This document shows positions 10,153 through 18,519 of a DNA stretch of 64,000 nt, piece by piece. Position 1 is the first letter of the stretch, and each line of letters begins with the position of its first letter. This DNA is from Ruminococcus sp. (lineage in GTDB: Bacteria; Bacillota; Clostridia; Oscillospirales; Ruminococcaceae). The stretch is from the NCBI GenBank assembly GCA_016290875.1, contig JAEEVL010000004.1:104446-168445 (forward strand). The letters run 5' to 3'. Under the pieces are notes generated by a model that saw nothing but the letters and a program-made list of their open reading frames with translations, did not search any database and had not been told where the DNA came from. The translations under genes and the position numbers were made by a program.

Positions 10153-10425
10153 AATAAAAAACTCGTCTCAAAGAACTTATCTTTGAGACGAGTATCAAAT
10201 ACTTGATTACCCGCGGTACCACTCAAATTGTGCCGCTATTGCGTAACACCACTTCAGGTTCCGACAAACCCTATTCATTGACGCAGAATCACGGGAACGC
10301 TTACTGACGAATTTCAGCATTCCAGCTCAGAAGGGATACATAGTATTGCTTGACACCGGCTCACACCTGCCGCCGGCTCTCTGAAGACATTGGCAACCCT
10401 ACACTTGGCTTCCTCATAGCTTATG
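10153..10425 (-). promoter_or_regulatory. T-box leader of the acyl-CoA synthetase gene
   Basis: On the minus strand the leader has a stem-I-like 5' part with an apical GAGAGCCGGCGG segment. The T-box antiterminator sequence TGAGTGGTACCGCGG is at 10211-10225. A long terminator follows (arms CTCGTCTCAAAG/CTTTGAGACGAG, 10161-10193) and runs into a T-rich tract just before the SD. Uncharged tRNA pairing with the T-box would prevent termination. The specifier codon could not be assigned with confidence. Confidence 0.92.
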
Positions 10426-10431
10426 TTTTGG

Positions 10432-10460
10432 ATTATATCACATTAAAACCCATTTGTCAA
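10432..10460 (-). promoter_or_regulatory. Promoter of the T-box transcript
   Basis: TTGACA (10460-10455), 17-nt spacer and TATAAT (10437-10432), near-consensus sigma-A. The divergent interval 10461-10630 up to the zinc promoter shows nothing else that I can support. Confidence 0.85.
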
Positions 10461-10630
10461 CCCCTTTTTCAAAATTTTCTGAGTTAATTATTTGATATGT
10501 CACCAATCGCATAAGGAAAAAGAAGAAACTATCGCACAGCCTCAAACCACTGATATTTCGGTTTATTGAACATTTTGAGTTTTAAATCAACTTTGTTTTT
10601 ATACAAAAAACAGAATGGCAGAAAAAATCA

Positions 10631-10686
10631 TTGACAAAGAAAATGGATGTGTATATAATAAGAAACTGAAAATAATTATCATTTTC
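10631..10686 (+). promoter_or_regulatory. Zinc operon promoter with a Fur/Zur-family operator
   Basis: TTGACA (10631-10636), 17 nt, TATAAT (10654-10659). The 19-bp palindrome GAAAATAATTATCATTTTC at 10668-10686 covers the transcription start. Its form matches Fur-family boxes; the zinc-uptake genes downstream point to Zur. Confidence 0.8.
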
Positions 10687-10718
10687 GTTTTAAATCAAGA
10701 AAAGTGAGGTGAGCGGAT

Positions 10719-11021
10719 ATGTCAAAAAACAGAAGCAGAGTTCTTTCATGGATAGTTCTTATCGTTTTTAGTTTTGTTATATTCAGCTCATCTTTATTCA
10801 TCATAGCACACGCCGGTCACGACTGTACAGGTGACGATTGCTCTGTCTGCATGGAGCTCTCTGAATGCCACAAGACTCTTAACTCATTTGCTGCACCTGC
10901 CGGCGGTATGTTACAGCTCGCTCTCGTTCTTATCATTGCAGCTGTTATCACAAAAACGCTCATAAAGCCGTGCTATGACCATATAACTCTTATATCTTTG
11001 AAGGTTGAACTTCTCAATTGA
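10719..11021 (+). CDS. Small Cys/His-rich membrane protein, first gene of the zinc operon
   Basis: 100 residues with two membrane segments (about 10-32 and 64-84). The intervening loop, about 33-55, is rich in Cys, His and Asp (HAGHDCTGDDCSVC and ECHK) and looks able to bind metal. The first gene after the Zur-type operator, with SD GAGGTGAG before ATG. Position and motif suggest zinc handling at the membrane, perhaps passing Zn2+ to ZnuA. Function is inferred only. Confidence 0.75.
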   Translation: MSKNRSRVLSWIVLIVFSFVIFSSSLFIIAHAGHDCTGDDCSVCMELSECHKTLNSFAAPAGGMLQLALVLIIAAVITKTLIKPCYDHITLISLKVELLN

Positions 11022-11043
11022 ATATTGACTGCATTTCCATTAG

Positions 11044-11140
11044 GGCGTATTCTGCCTGAGTGTCGTCAGGCTCACTATGCCATTTTGCATGGGACCAAGG
11101 TGTATTGTTAAGAGCTTTTGCGCCTTTATGACGGTACACC
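11044..11140 (+). promoter_or_regulatory. Structured leader segment before znuA
   Basis: GGCGTA (11044-11049) pairs with TATGCC (11076-11081) and encloses a hairpin GCCTGA/TCAGGC (11054-11071). GGTGTA (11099-11104) pairs with TACACC (11135-11140). No known riboswitch class was recognised, and no terminator follows. Confidence 0.35.
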
Positions 11141-11186
11141 GCGATTCGTTATGCTCTCAATATTTGATCTGGAGGTTCAATTTTTT

Positions 11187-12281
11187 ATGTTCACAAAACA
11201 TATTGGTATTATTTCCCTCACTTTAGCGATGGCTGCTTCTGTTATGACAGGCTGTGGATCGGATAAAAGCAGCAGTTCTGAGAAAGCAGCTGTCGTTACT
11301 TCTTTTTCTACTGAGGCGAACAACACAACAACAAATAACAATTCAAGCTCTGAAAAATTCAGCGTAGTATGCACTATCTTCCCTGAATATGACTGGGTAA
11401 AGGAAATACTCGGAAGCCACGCTGACAACGCCGAGCTCACATATCTTCTCGACAACGGAGTCGATCTTCACAGCTACCAGCCTACTGCTGATGACATTAT
11501 GAAAATTTCCACCTGTGACCTGTTCGTTTATGTCGGCGGCGAATCCGATGAATGGGTTGAGGACGCACTCGCAGAAGCTACCAACAAGGATATGAAGGTA
11601 ATTAACCTTATGGATGTCCTCGGTGATTCCGCTAAGGTGGAAGAACTCAAAGAGGGTATGCAGGGTGAAGAACATGAGCATGATCACGACGAAGACGAAC
11701 ACGAAGATGAACACGATCATGAGCATGTAGATGAAGAAGAGGAAGAAGAATACGATGAACACGTATGGCTCTCTCTGAAAAACGCCAAAGTCCTCTGTAC
11801 TGAGATAGAAAAGAACATCGAAGCTATCGATCCTGCAAACGCTTCTGACTACAAGGAAAACCTTGACAGCTACACAGCAAAGCTCGATGAACTTGACAAC
11901 AACATCAAAAAGGCTGTTGATTCATCTTCTGTAAAAACTCTCGTATTCGGTGACAGATTCCCCTTCCGCTACTTCACAGACGATTACGGTCTTGATTACT
12001 ATGCAGCTTTCATCGGTTGCTCCGCTGAGACAGAAGCAAGCTTTGAGACTATCGCATTCCTTTCCGGAAAGGTAAAGGACCTCGACTGCAAGACTATATT
12101 CACTCTTGAAAATTCAGACAAGTCCATCGCCGATACTATCATCAGCACTTCAGGCAAGGACGTTGAAATAGCTGAACTCAATTCACTCCAGTCAGTATCT
12201 CAGGACGAGATAAGCGAAGGTGCTTCATATCTCTCACTTATGCAGAAGAACTGCGACGTCCTCAGCGAAGCTCTCAAGTGA
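11187..12281 (+). CDS. znuA: Zinc ABC transporter substrate-binding lipoprotein
   Basis: 364 residues. A lipoprotein signal ends in the lipobox Val-Met-Thr-Gly-Cys. The body is a cluster A-I (ZnuA/AdcA) metal-binding protein, including HSYQPTADD and [11 protein letters not shown] His/Asp/Glu-rich loop ([19 protein letters not shown]) is typical of zinc-specific members. It delivers Zn2+ to ZnuBC at the outer face of the membrane. ATG 11187 was chosen because GGAGG lies upstream and the signal peptide begins there; the longer frame crosses the structured leader. Confidence 0.92.
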   Translation: MFTKHIGIISLTLAMAASVMTGCGSDKSSSSEKAAVVTSFSTEANNTTTNNNSSSEKFSVVCTIFPEYDWVKEILGSHADNAELTYLLDNGVDLHSYQPTADDIMKISTCDLFVYVGGESDEWVEDALAEATNKDMKVINLMDVLGDSAKVEELKEGMQGEEHEHDHDEDEHEDEHDHEHVDEEEEEEYDEHVWLSLKNAKVLCTEIEKNIEAIDPANASDYKENLDSYTAKLDELDNNIKKAVDSSSVKTLVFGDRFPFRYFTDDYGLDYYAAFIGCSAETEASFETIAFLSGKVKDLDCKTIFTLENSDKSIADTIISTSGKDVEIAELNSLQSVSQDEISEGASYLSLMQKNCDVLSEALK

Positions 12282-12289
12282 GGTGCGCC

Positions 12290-13399
12290 ATGTCTGAGAA
12301 AAAGATCCCCGTAGTCCTTATAACAGGCTATCTTGGCTCAGGAAAAACTACTCTTATGCAGAATCTGCTTAAACAGGAACAGCGCAAGATAGCGCTAATA
12401 GTCAACGACATGGGCAGCGTCAACATAGACGCTGCTCTCATCAATAAAAACCGTGACCGTATCTCTTCTGTTGAAATGGTCGAGCTTCAGAACGGCTGTA
12501 TATGCTGCACTCTCCGTGACGAGTTCATAGCTGAGATAGAGCGCATCTCTCAGCTCCCCGGTATCGAAGCCGTTTTCGTAGAGGCTTCCGGAATTAGCGA
12601 GCCTTCCAATATCGCCGCTTCGTTCGTGGTATACACAGAGGACAATCCTGGCACAAATGTATACCTCAGTTCCGTAGTATCAGTAGTTGATGCCGACCGT
12701 ATCTACCGTGAATTTCTCCGTGAACTCTCTATGGAGAACGATACTGAGGAAGGCGACATCATAAATCTTATCATAGATCAGATCGAGTTCTGCAATCTCG
12801 TTATACTCAATAAGACCGATCTTCTCAGCAAAGAACAGATAACCGAAGTTACAAAGGCTATCCGCGATATACAGTCCGAAGCTGAGATAATCCCCTGCAT
12901 AAACAGTGAAGTAGATACTGATAAGATACTTCACGGCAAGGAATTCGATTATCATTCAGTCCTTGCTTCATCATCGGTACAGCGCGCACTCAACAACAAC
13001 GAGCCTGGTGATAAAGAGGCGTGCATGGATGAATACGGCATAACCTCATTCGTTTTTGAGGAAGTCCGCCCCTTTGACCGTGACAAGTTCATGGATTTTG
13101 TGGACGAATACCCTGCGGAGCTTATCCGCACAAAGGGATATGTATGGTTCGCCGATGACGATGTACATATACAGCTCTTTGAACAAGCCGGCAGAAATGC
13201 AAGTGTTACTGAGCTGAACGAATGGCTCGCTTCCTGTCCGCAGGAAGAGCTCGACGTGATGTTCGAGAATTATCCCGATCTCAAAGACGACTGGGATGAA
13301 AAATACGGTGACCGTATAAATCAGCTGGTATTCATCGGAAAAGGCTACAAAAAGGCAGATATTCTTGCAAAGCTGAATGCCTGCCTTGCAACTGCCTGA
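12290..13399 (+). CDS. COG0523 (CobW-type) GTPase, probable zinc metallochaperone
   Basis: 369 residues. G-domain motifs: Walker [10 protein letters not shown], the metal-binding Cys motif in NGCICCTL, and LNKTD for guanine. The CobW C-terminal domain follows. COG0523 proteins under Zur control are thought to deliver Zn2+ to client proteins in zinc shortage (ZagA in Bacillus). Start at ATG 12290 with GAGG 6 nt upstream; GTG 12278 overlaps the znuA stop and is less likely. The gene sits between znuA and znuC, supporting a zinc role. Confidence 0.88.
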   Translation: MSEKKIPVVLITGYLGSGKTTLMQNLLKQEQRKIALIVNDMGSVNIDAALINKNRDRISSVEMVELQNGCICCTLRDEFIAEIERISQLPGIEAVFVEASGISEPSNIAASFVVYTEDNPGTNVYLSSVVSVVDADRIYREFLRELSMENDTEEGDIINLIIDQIEFCNLVILNKTDLLSKEQITEVTKAIRDIQSEAEIIPCINSEVDTDKILHGKEFDYHSVLASSSVQRALNNNEPGDKEACMDEYGITSFVFEEVRPFDRDKFMDFVDEYPAELIRTKGYVWFADDDVHIQLFEQAGRNASVTELNEWLASCPQEELDVMFENYPDLKDDWDEKYGDRINQLVFIGKGYKKADILAKLNACLATA

Positions 13400-13412
13400 A
13401 AGATGGATCTGT

Positions 13413-13446
13413 GTGCAGGAGTTGTTTGCCGCTCCTGCACTTTTAA
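13413..13446 (+). terminator. Intra-operon terminator-like hairpin
   Basis: Perfect 9-bp stem GTGCAGGAG/CTCCTGCAC (13413-13421 and 13432-13440) followed by TTTTAAT, between the COG0523 gene and znuC. It may lower expression of the distal genes. Confidence 0.6.
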
Positions 13447-13463
13447 TGAACGGAGGAAGAAAA

Positions 13464-14183
13464 ATGTCTGCGCAGATGATTTGCAGCAACGCCTCTCTCG
13501 GCTATGAGGGCGGCATAGTTGCGGAAAAACTTGATTTTACTATCAACAAAGGTGACTATCTATGTATCCTTGGCGAAAACGGTTCGGGAAAAAGCACTCT
13601 GATAAAAGCTATACTCGGACTCAAACCGCAGGTAAGCGGTGAGATAAAATGGTGCGGCGATGTCAAAAAGAATGAAGTCGGTTATCTTCCGCAGCAGACT
13701 GTCGTGCAGAAGGATTTTCCTGCATCTGTGCGCGAGATAGTACGTTCCGGCTGCCTTGCAAAGTGCGGTCTTCGTCCGTTCTATAACAAAGCTGAAAAAG
13801 AGCTTGCCGAGAGCACAATGAAGCAGCTTGAGATATCAGGGCTTGCAAAGCGCTGTTACCGTGAACTCTCAGGCGGTCAGCAGCAGAGAGTCCTTCTCGC
13901 AAGAGCTCTGTGTGCAACACGAAAGATGCTCCTCCTCGACGAGCCTGTGACAGGTCTCGATCCGAAGGCTCAGCTGGAGCTGTATGAACTCATAGCCAAG
14001 CTGAACCGTGAGGGCATAACTATCATTATGGTATCACACGATATAGTTTCAGCTGTAAAATACGCATCGCATATACTGCATATCGGCGGCAGGAAACAGC
14101 TCTTCTTCGGCAAAAAGGAAGACTATGTCAGGAGCGCTACCGGAAAACTCTTTATAGGATCGGAGATGATGGAAAATGAGTAA
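13464..14183 (+). CDS. znuC: Zinc ABC transporter ATP-binding protein
   Basis: 239 residues. Walker A GENGSGKST, Q-loop LPQQT, signature LSGGQQQR, Walker B MLLLDEP and the switch His in MVSHD are all present. The cytosolic ATPase powers ZnuB. ATG 13464 follows GGAGGAAG; the earlier in-frame ATG lies inside the upstream gene. Its 3' end overlaps znuB by 8 nt, so the two are translationally coupled. Confidence 0.93.
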   Translation: MSAQMICSNASLGYEGGIVAEKLDFTINKGDYLCILGENGSGKSTLIKAILGLKPQVSGEIKWCGDVKKNEVGYLPQQTVVQKDFPASVREIVRSGCLAKCGLRPFYNKAEKELAESTMKQLEISGLAKRCYRELSGGQQQRVLLARALCATRKMLLLDEPVTGLDPKAQLELYELIAKLNREGITIIMVSHDIVSAVKYASHILHIGGRKQLFFGKKEDYVRSATGKLFIGSEMMENE

Positions 14184-15114
14184 TTATGAAAAGTTACAGT
14201 ACTACTTTGAATTCTCATACGTGCGCTATGCTTTCATAGTCGGCATATTGATAGCACTCTGTTCCTCTCTGCTCGGCGTAACGCTCGTGCTGAAACGCTT
14301 TTCTTTCATAGGCGACGGGCTTTCACACGTTGCATTCGGTGCTATGTCCCTTGCCACAACACTGCCGGTAATGATAAAGAAATATGCTCTTGAATGGACC
14401 GGTGAGAATAAGCTCAGTCCGCGTATGCAGAGCGTAGTAAAGTGGTTTGCTGAACTTAATGATATGTATATCGTTCTTCCGGTCACACTGATATGTGCGA
14501 TTCTTCTCCTGCGAACCGGTCAGAATACCAAAATAAAAGGTGACGCAGCTGTTGCCATGATCTCGGTAGGTTCTCTTGCGATAGGTTACCTCCTGATGAA
14601 CCGATACCCCTCAAGAGCAAATATCTCCGGAGATGTGTGCAGTACGTTGTTTGGTTCCACTTCGATCATCACTCTGAAAACCGAAGATGTAAGGCTCTGC
14701 ATAATCATGTCTGTCGTCGTTATCCTAACTTACATACTGTTCTATAACAAAATATTCGCTGTGACCTTTGATGAGAATTTCATCAGAGCTTCCGGTGTAA
14801 AGGCAAATGCCTACAACCTCCTTATAGCCGTTGTTACAGCTCTAATTATCGTTCTCGCGATGAATCTCGTCGGTTCACTCCTTATATCTGCGCTCATCAT
14901 CTTCCCTGCCCTTTCAGCGATGAGAGTGTTCAAGAGTTTCCGTGCAGTAATAATATGTTCAGCTGTCATATCCGTACTGTGTGCGGCATTCGGTATAATA
15001 TATTCGATACTCTACTCAACGCCTGTCGGTTCGACCATTGTTGCGGCTGACCTGGTAGTATTCCTGCTGTTCTCAGTTATCTCAGCAATTGCCGGAAGAA
15101 GAAAGGCAGGCTAA
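14176..15114 (+). CDS. znuB: Zinc ABC transporter permease
   Basis: 312 residues with about eight to nine hydrophobic segments, of the ABC-3 (ZnuB/AdcB) family. Recognisable pieces are the N-terminal LVLKRFSFIGDGLSHVAFG and the central NLVGSLLISALIIFPA. A polar insert at about 68-90 lies between early membrane segments. It forms the Zn2+ pore with ZnuC and ZnuA. The next gene starts 2 nt after its stop. Confidence 0.93.
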   Translation: MSNYEKLQYYFEFSYVRYAFIVGILIALCSSLLGVTLVLKRFSFIGDGLSHVAFGAMSLATTLPVMIKKYALEWTGENKLSPRMQSVVKWFAELNDMYIVLPVTLICAILLLRTGQNTKIKGDAAVAMISVGSLAIGYLLMNRYPSRANISGDVCSTLFGSTSIITLKTEDVRLCIIMSVVVILTYILFYNKIFAVTFDENFIRASGVKANAYNLLIAVVTALIIVLAMNLVGSLLISALIIFPALSAMRVFKSFRAVIICSAVISVLCAAFGIIYSILYSTPVGSTIVAADLVVFLLFSVISAIAGRRKAG

Positions 15115-15116
15115 GA

Positions 15117-16067
15117 ATGAGCACCAAAGCTATACCGATATATCTTTTTCTCGGCTTTCTCGAAGGCGGAAAAACTACTTTTATTCAGAAGACGATAGCT
15201 GACAAGAAATTCGGAAACGGCGAAAACATTTTGCTTATCCTCTGCGAGGAAGGATTGGAAGAATACGACTTCTCACAGTTCAGTGACAAGAACGTATCGC
15301 TTCATGTTCTTGAAGAGCGCTCCGACCTTGATGAACAGATACTGTCAAAAATGGCTGAGGACTCTGATGCTGACATAATAGTTATCGAATACAACGGTAT
15401 GTGGCATCTTACAGACCTGCTTCTGAACAAACCTGACAACTGGAAGGTATTTCAGACCGTATTCATTGCAGATGCTTCAAGCTTTTCCGCATACGATCAG
15501 AGTTTCAAGAGCCTTGTCATCGACAAACTGAACGTATGTGACGTTGTAGTGTTCAACCGCTATGCCAACCGTGCAGATGTCAACGAGCTGCATAAGGCTG
15601 TCAGATCGGTGAACAGGAGAGCCGAGATATACTATGAAGCAGATAACGGTATGATGATAGTTGATGACATCGAAGATCCCCTGCCTTTCAACATCGAAGC
15701 ACCTGTAATTGTAATAAAGGACAGCGACTTTGCCGTTTGGTACGGAGATATAATGAACGACGCAGCGAAGTATCACGGCAAGACCGTCAGATTCAAAGCC
15801 ATGATAACTTCCAGGCCGGAACTGCCGGAAAATGTTTTTGCCGTAGGGCGCTTCATAATAACGTGCTGTGAAGAAGATATGCAGTTCTGCTGGTTTGTCG
15901 CTCTCTATAACCGCTATTATCCTGTACAGGGTGAAAAATGGGCAGCTGTAACTGCTGATATAACCGTTCAGCACCACGAGACAGAAAACATAAACATTCC
16001 GCTTCTAAAGATAACTGATCTCTGCGAATGCGATCCACCCGAACCGAAAACAGCAACTTTTTCATAA
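15117..16067 (+). CDS. COG0523-like GTPase fused to a YcgQ/DUF1980-type C-terminal domain
   Basis: 316 residues. Residues 1 to about 190 resemble a COG0523 G domain, with Walker A GFLEGGKTT. The Cys motif is absent (a single Cys in LILCEEG) and the guanine motif is changed to FNRYA. From about 200 the protein matches the C-terminal domain of YcgQ-like (TIGR03943/DUF1980) proteins: GKTVRFKAMI, GRFIITCCEEDMQF and the ending with HHETENINIP. YcgR-YcgQ are Zur-regulated in Bacillus. It is the sixth gene of the zinc operon. I infer a metal delivery or sensing partner; GTP use is uncertain. Confidence 0.7.
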   Translation: MSTKAIPIYLFLGFLEGGKTTFIQKTIADKKFGNGENILLILCEEGLEEYDFSQFSDKNVSLHVLEERSDLDEQILSKMAEDSDADIIVIEYNGMWHLTDLLLNKPDNWKVFQTVFIADASSFSAYDQSFKSLVIDKLNVCDVVVFNRYANRADVNELHKAVRSVNRRAEIYYEADNGMMIVDDIEDPLPFNIEAPVIVIKDSDFAVWYGDIMNDAAKYHGKTVRFKAMITSRPELPENVFAVGRFIITCCEEDMQFCWFVALYNRYYPVQGEKWAAVTADITVQHHETENINIPLLKITDLCECDPPEPKTATFS

Positions 16068-16085
16068 TTATTCAGGAGGTATAAT

Positions 16086-16625
16086 ATGAAAACTATAAGT
16101 ATCATTTCAGCTCTGACATTATCCGCAATGCTTTTCACAGGCTGCGGAAGCACTTCTTCTGAAGGTTCATCAAAAAACAGCTCTGACATTTATGCAACGC
16201 TTGAAGTCTCAGAGCCGCAGTCCAATACCGGCAGTGAACTTCCGGATACCAGCAGCGGCGATATAGATATAGACCTCACTCAGATGGATTCCAATATGAT
16301 ATATGCTCAGGTTGCTGATATGGTAAATAACAGCGATGATTACATGGGCAAAAAAGTCAAGGTCACCGGGCAGTTCAGCTATTATCAGGAGACTGACGGC
16401 CGCGAGTTCTTTGCAGTTCTTGTAAACGATGCGACTGCCTGCTGTTCTCAGGGAATAGAATTCGTTCTTCCTGGTGAACACAAATATCCCGACGATTATC
16501 CATCAGTTGGCACTAATATAACTGTCATCGGTGATTTCAACTATTACAAGGAAGATGATTACTATACCTATGTACAGCTTCTTAATGCAGAAATGGAAGT
16601 TGACAAATCTTTATCGTGGAACTAA
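16086..16625 (+). CDS. Lipoprotein with an OB-like domain, last gene of the zinc operon
   Basis: 179 residues. The lipobox is LFTGC near residue 20. A Ser/Asp-rich linker runs to about 70, then a domain beginning MGKKVKVTGQF and containing TACCSQGIEFVLPG. This resembles the last domain of the preceding protein (GKTVRFKAM, ITCCEEDMQF), so the two probably share an OB-like fold, one inside and one outside the cell. SD AGGAGGT before ATG. No enzyme motif seen. The role in zinc supply is inferred from the operon. Confidence 0.75.
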   Translation: MKTISIISALTLSAMLFTGCGSTSSEGSSKNSSDIYATLEVSEPQSNTGSELPDTSSGDIDIDLTQMDSNMIYAQVADMVNNSDDYMGKKVKVTGQFSYYQETDGREFFAVLVNDATACCSQGIEFVLPGEHKYPDDYPSVGTNITVIGDFNYYKEDDYYTYVQLLNAEMEVDKSLSWN

Positions 16626-16631
16626 CATAAA

Positions 16632-16662
16632 AATGTCCGGGAGGCAGAATCCCGGACTTTTT
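16632..16662 (+). terminator. Terminator of the zinc operon
   Basis: Stem GTCCGGGA/TCCCGGAC (16635-16642 and 16650-16657) followed by TTTTTA. Confidence 0.85.
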
Positions 16663-16687
16663 ATTATAATTCAGTATTGCGTACAGT

Positions 16688-16984
16688 TCATATCTCCGTT
16701 ATCTCAAAGCGGCTGAATACTGTCTCATTAACGTATTCCTTTTTCAGCTCTGTAAGCTCCTTGTAGTGCGGAGTTTCCATATGTATCTTTACCGCTTCAG
16801 CAGAGCTCCATATCTCTATCAAAAGGAGTTCATTCTCGTTATCAGGACTGAAATAGTATTCGTACTTCTCATTTTCTTCCTCTGCACGCGCGAAATCAGC
16901 AATTCCTCTTCTGATTATCTCATTGTAGAATTCGGCTCTCTTGCCGTCTTTTATATAGTAATGAACTTCAACAAGTCTCTTCAT
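16688..16984 (-). CDS. Antibiotic biosynthesis monooxygenase (ABM)-domain protein
   Basis: 98 residues, a single dimeric alpha/beta-barrel ABM domain (MKRLVEVHYYIKDGK at the start, then LLLIEIWSSAEAVKIHMETPHY). Family members include quinol monooxygenases and heme-degrading enzymes, so the exact reaction is open. SD AAGGAG before ATG 16984. It lies 12 nt after the cyclase-family gene and is probably cotranscribed. Confidence 0.8.
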   Translation of the reverse strand: MKRLVEVHYYIKDGKRAEFYNEIIRRGIADFARAEEENEKYEYYFSPDNENELLLIEIWSSAEAVKIHMETPHYKELTELKKEYVNETVFSRFEITEI

Positions 16985-16996
16985 ATTCTTTCTCCT

Positions 16997-17590
16997 TTAC
17001 ACTAATTCCATAAGATATGCCCTGCATGGAGCTCCGTCACATCCTCCGAGCTCAAGAGGAGCAGCACTCAGGAAATACTTTCCCTCATGAACATCTGTAA
17101 GAACTACTCCCTCAAGCAGCACGATCTCAGCTCCGAGCAGTATCAGATGAACTTCCTTCGGTGCGTCCTCTGGTCCGACTGTCTGACTCTCGTTGCCGAG
17201 AAGCTTTATTCCTGCTTCAGCGAAAACAAACGCAGCATCTGCGGTCACTACTGCTCTGCCGGCTATGAGTATTCGTTCAGCTGCACCGGCTTTCCTTGCT
17301 TTTTCCATTATTCTTATTGCATCTGCTGACGTAACATCACCGGTATGACGAACTATAAAGCACTCACCTACAAACGGTTCAAGTCCCATCTGATCAATGG
17401 TTTTTCCGTTGTCTATGAAGTGAAACGGCGCATCAACATGAGTTCCATTATGAGCACACATTGAAAAATCAGTAAGGTTGCACACGTCACCGTTTTTTAT
17501 GCTCTGAGTCTGTTTCCTGACCGGCTTAGGATCGCCCGGGAACACGTTACAATCGAAGACTTCCTGTGATATATCTATTATCCTGTTCAT
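16997..17590 (-). CDS. Cyclase-family (PF04199) metal-dependent hydrolase
   Basis: 197 residues of the kynurenine formamidase/putative cyclase family. The metal-binding signature HNGTHVDAPFHF and a Glu near the end of LLGAEIVLLEG are visible. Such enzymes hydrolyse N-formyl or cyclic amide/ester substrates; the substrate is not known here. First gene of a pair with the ABM protein. It has its own promoter, and readthrough from the small-ORF unit upstream is also possible. Confidence 0.82.
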   Translation of the reverse strand: MNRIIDISQEVFDCNVFPGDPKPVRKQTQSIKNGDVCNLTDFSMCAHNGTHVDAPFHFIDNGKTIDQMGLEPFVGECFIVRHTGDVTSADAIRIMEKARKAGAAERILIAGRAVVTADAAFVFAEAGIKLLGNESQTVGPEDAPKEVHLILLGAEIVLLEGVVLTDVHEGKYFLSAAPLELGGCDGAPCRAYLMELV

Positions 17591-17618
17591 TTTATCAACC
17601 CATTCCTGTTCAGTTCAT

Positions 17619-17704
17619 CAGAACACGTTCTGAAAATGTCCTAAAATGATCGTCGGCACAAGTTCTGTGTTATATATTATAACATAGTTCATTCAGCAAA
17701 TCAA
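17619..17704 (-). promoter_or_regulatory. Cyclase/ABM promoter and palindrome
   Basis: TTGATT (17704-17699), 17 nt, TATAAT (17681-17676). A palindrome CAGAACACGTTCTG at 17619-17632 lies downstream in the leader. Its GAAC-N2-GTTC spacing does not match a LexA box; the regulator is unknown. Confidence 0.65.
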
Positions 17705-17729
17705 TATGTTTTACAAAAAGATGTAACAG

Positions 17730-17761
17730 AAAAACAGCCCTTTCACTGTCGAAAAGGCTGT
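17730..17761 (-). terminator. Terminator/attenuator after the 34-residue Cys-Cys small ORF
   Basis: Stem ACAGCCTTTTC/GAAAGGGCTGT (17761-17751 and 17744-17734) followed by TTTTT on the minus strand. It separates the small ORF from the cyclase gene. Confidence 0.8.
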
Positions 17762-17812
17762 CAGAGGTCCATTTAATGTATTTCTGAGGAGGTTTATACA
17801 TCTAATGATAAG

Positions 17813-17917
17813 CTAAATATTGTTACCTATGCAACATCGTCCTGTGCTGCACATTCGGTCTGTTCCCCTCACGATGGAGCGGAGCATACCAAGCACATAG
17901 GATATTCTGTTTTCCAT
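17813..17917 (-). CDS. 34-residue Cys-Cys small protein or leader peptide
   Basis: ATG at 17917 behind AAAGGAG (7-nt spacing), stop TAG at 17813. The peptide starts MENRISYVLGMLRS and contains MCSTGRCCIGNNI near its end. It sits directly after a strong LysR-type-looking promoter and before a terminator. Two other small ORFs in the window (27343-27435, 31320-31370) share the Arg-Cys-Cys motif near a promoter of sulfur genes. It is therefore probably a cysteine-sensing leader peptide, though it could be a free-standing small protein. Confidence 0.65.
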   Translation of the reverse strand: MENRISYVLGMLRSIVRGTDRMCSTGRCCIGNNI

Positions 17918-17947
17918 TTTACCGCTCCTTTCGTTTGGTATGTCTAT

Positions 17948-18015
17948 ATTATAACACCGGAAAAGCCTTTTGTCCAATGCGAAAAAACGATAGAAACATA
18001 TAGCTTCAGTCTATA
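17948..18015 (-). promoter_or_regulatory. Shared sulfur-type promoter D (before the small ORF)
   Basis: -35 TTGGAC (17977-17972), 18-nt spacer, TATAAT (17953-17948). Inverted repeat TATAGC-N5-TCTATA at 17999-18015 is centred about 66 nt before the start. The initial transcribed segment carries CATACCAAAC, as in promoters B and C. Geometry fits a LysR-type activator. Confidence 0.75.
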
Positions 18016-18024
18016 CCTCGGACA

Positions 18025-18053
18025 TAAAAACAGCGTCCCTTCCGGAACGCTGC
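18025..18053 (-). terminator. Terminator after luxS
   Basis: Stem GCAGCGT.CC/GG.ACGCTG on the minus strand followed by TTTTTA, just beyond the luxS stop. Confidence 0.8.
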
Positions 18054-18059
18054 ATTATA

Positions 18060-18515
18060 TCAGTAATTCAGTCTGTCCACTGTATAGCCTTCAAGAACTT
18101 CGAGCATATCCTCTGCGACTGCTTTTGCGCCTTCGAGGTCGTGCTCGAGGTAATTTCCGCACTCCTTACGCTCAGAACCGGGGATCTTTCCGCTGAACTT
18201 AGCTACAAAACGGAAGCTCTCCTGTACCAGCTTTATAGCATTCTCGTAAGATACACTGTCACGTAGTATCAGGTAAAAACCTGTTCTGCATCCCATAGGT
18301 CCGACATAGATAACGCTGTCGGTATATTCACTGTTGCGTGCGTAAGTTGCAAACAGATGCTCAAAGGTGTGAAGAGCGCCGTTGGTGAGGAAGTCTCCGC
18401 CGTTTGGTTTCTTCATTCGTATATCATAGGTAACTGCATCGCCGTCTATACGCGAAATATACATTCCCTTTTCGAGCTTGTCATGGTCAACTGTAAAGCT
18501 TGCTATCTTATCCAT
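18060..18515 (-). CDS. luxS: S-ribosylhomocysteine lyase
   Basis: 151 residues, standard LuxS length. The metal ligands are in HTFEH (family HTLEH) and in the Cys region ECGNYLEHDL; the catalytic GPMGCRTGFY motif is intact. It splits S-ribosylhomocysteine to homocysteine and DPD (the autoinducer-2 precursor), closing the activated methyl cycle. ATG 18515 follows GAAGGAG. It lies 4 nt after the aminotransferase stop and is cotranscribed with it. Homocysteine can then feed the transsulfuration genes at 24.2-26.3 kb. Confidence 0.95.
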   Translation of the reverse strand: MDKIASFTVDHDKLEKGMYISRIDGDAVTYDIRMKKPNGGDFLTNGALHTFEHLFATYARNSEYTDSVIYVGPMGCRTGFYLILRDSVSYENAIKLVQESFRFVAKFSGKIPGSERKECGNYLEHDLEGAKAVAEDMLEVLEGYTVDRLNY

Positions 18516-18519
18516 ATCA

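Noticed and set aside
17619..17632. CAGAACACGTTCTG as a LexA (SOS) box
   Set aside because: The half-sites are separated by 2 nt instead of the 4 nt of the Gram-positive LexA box, and the genes are not SOS-like.
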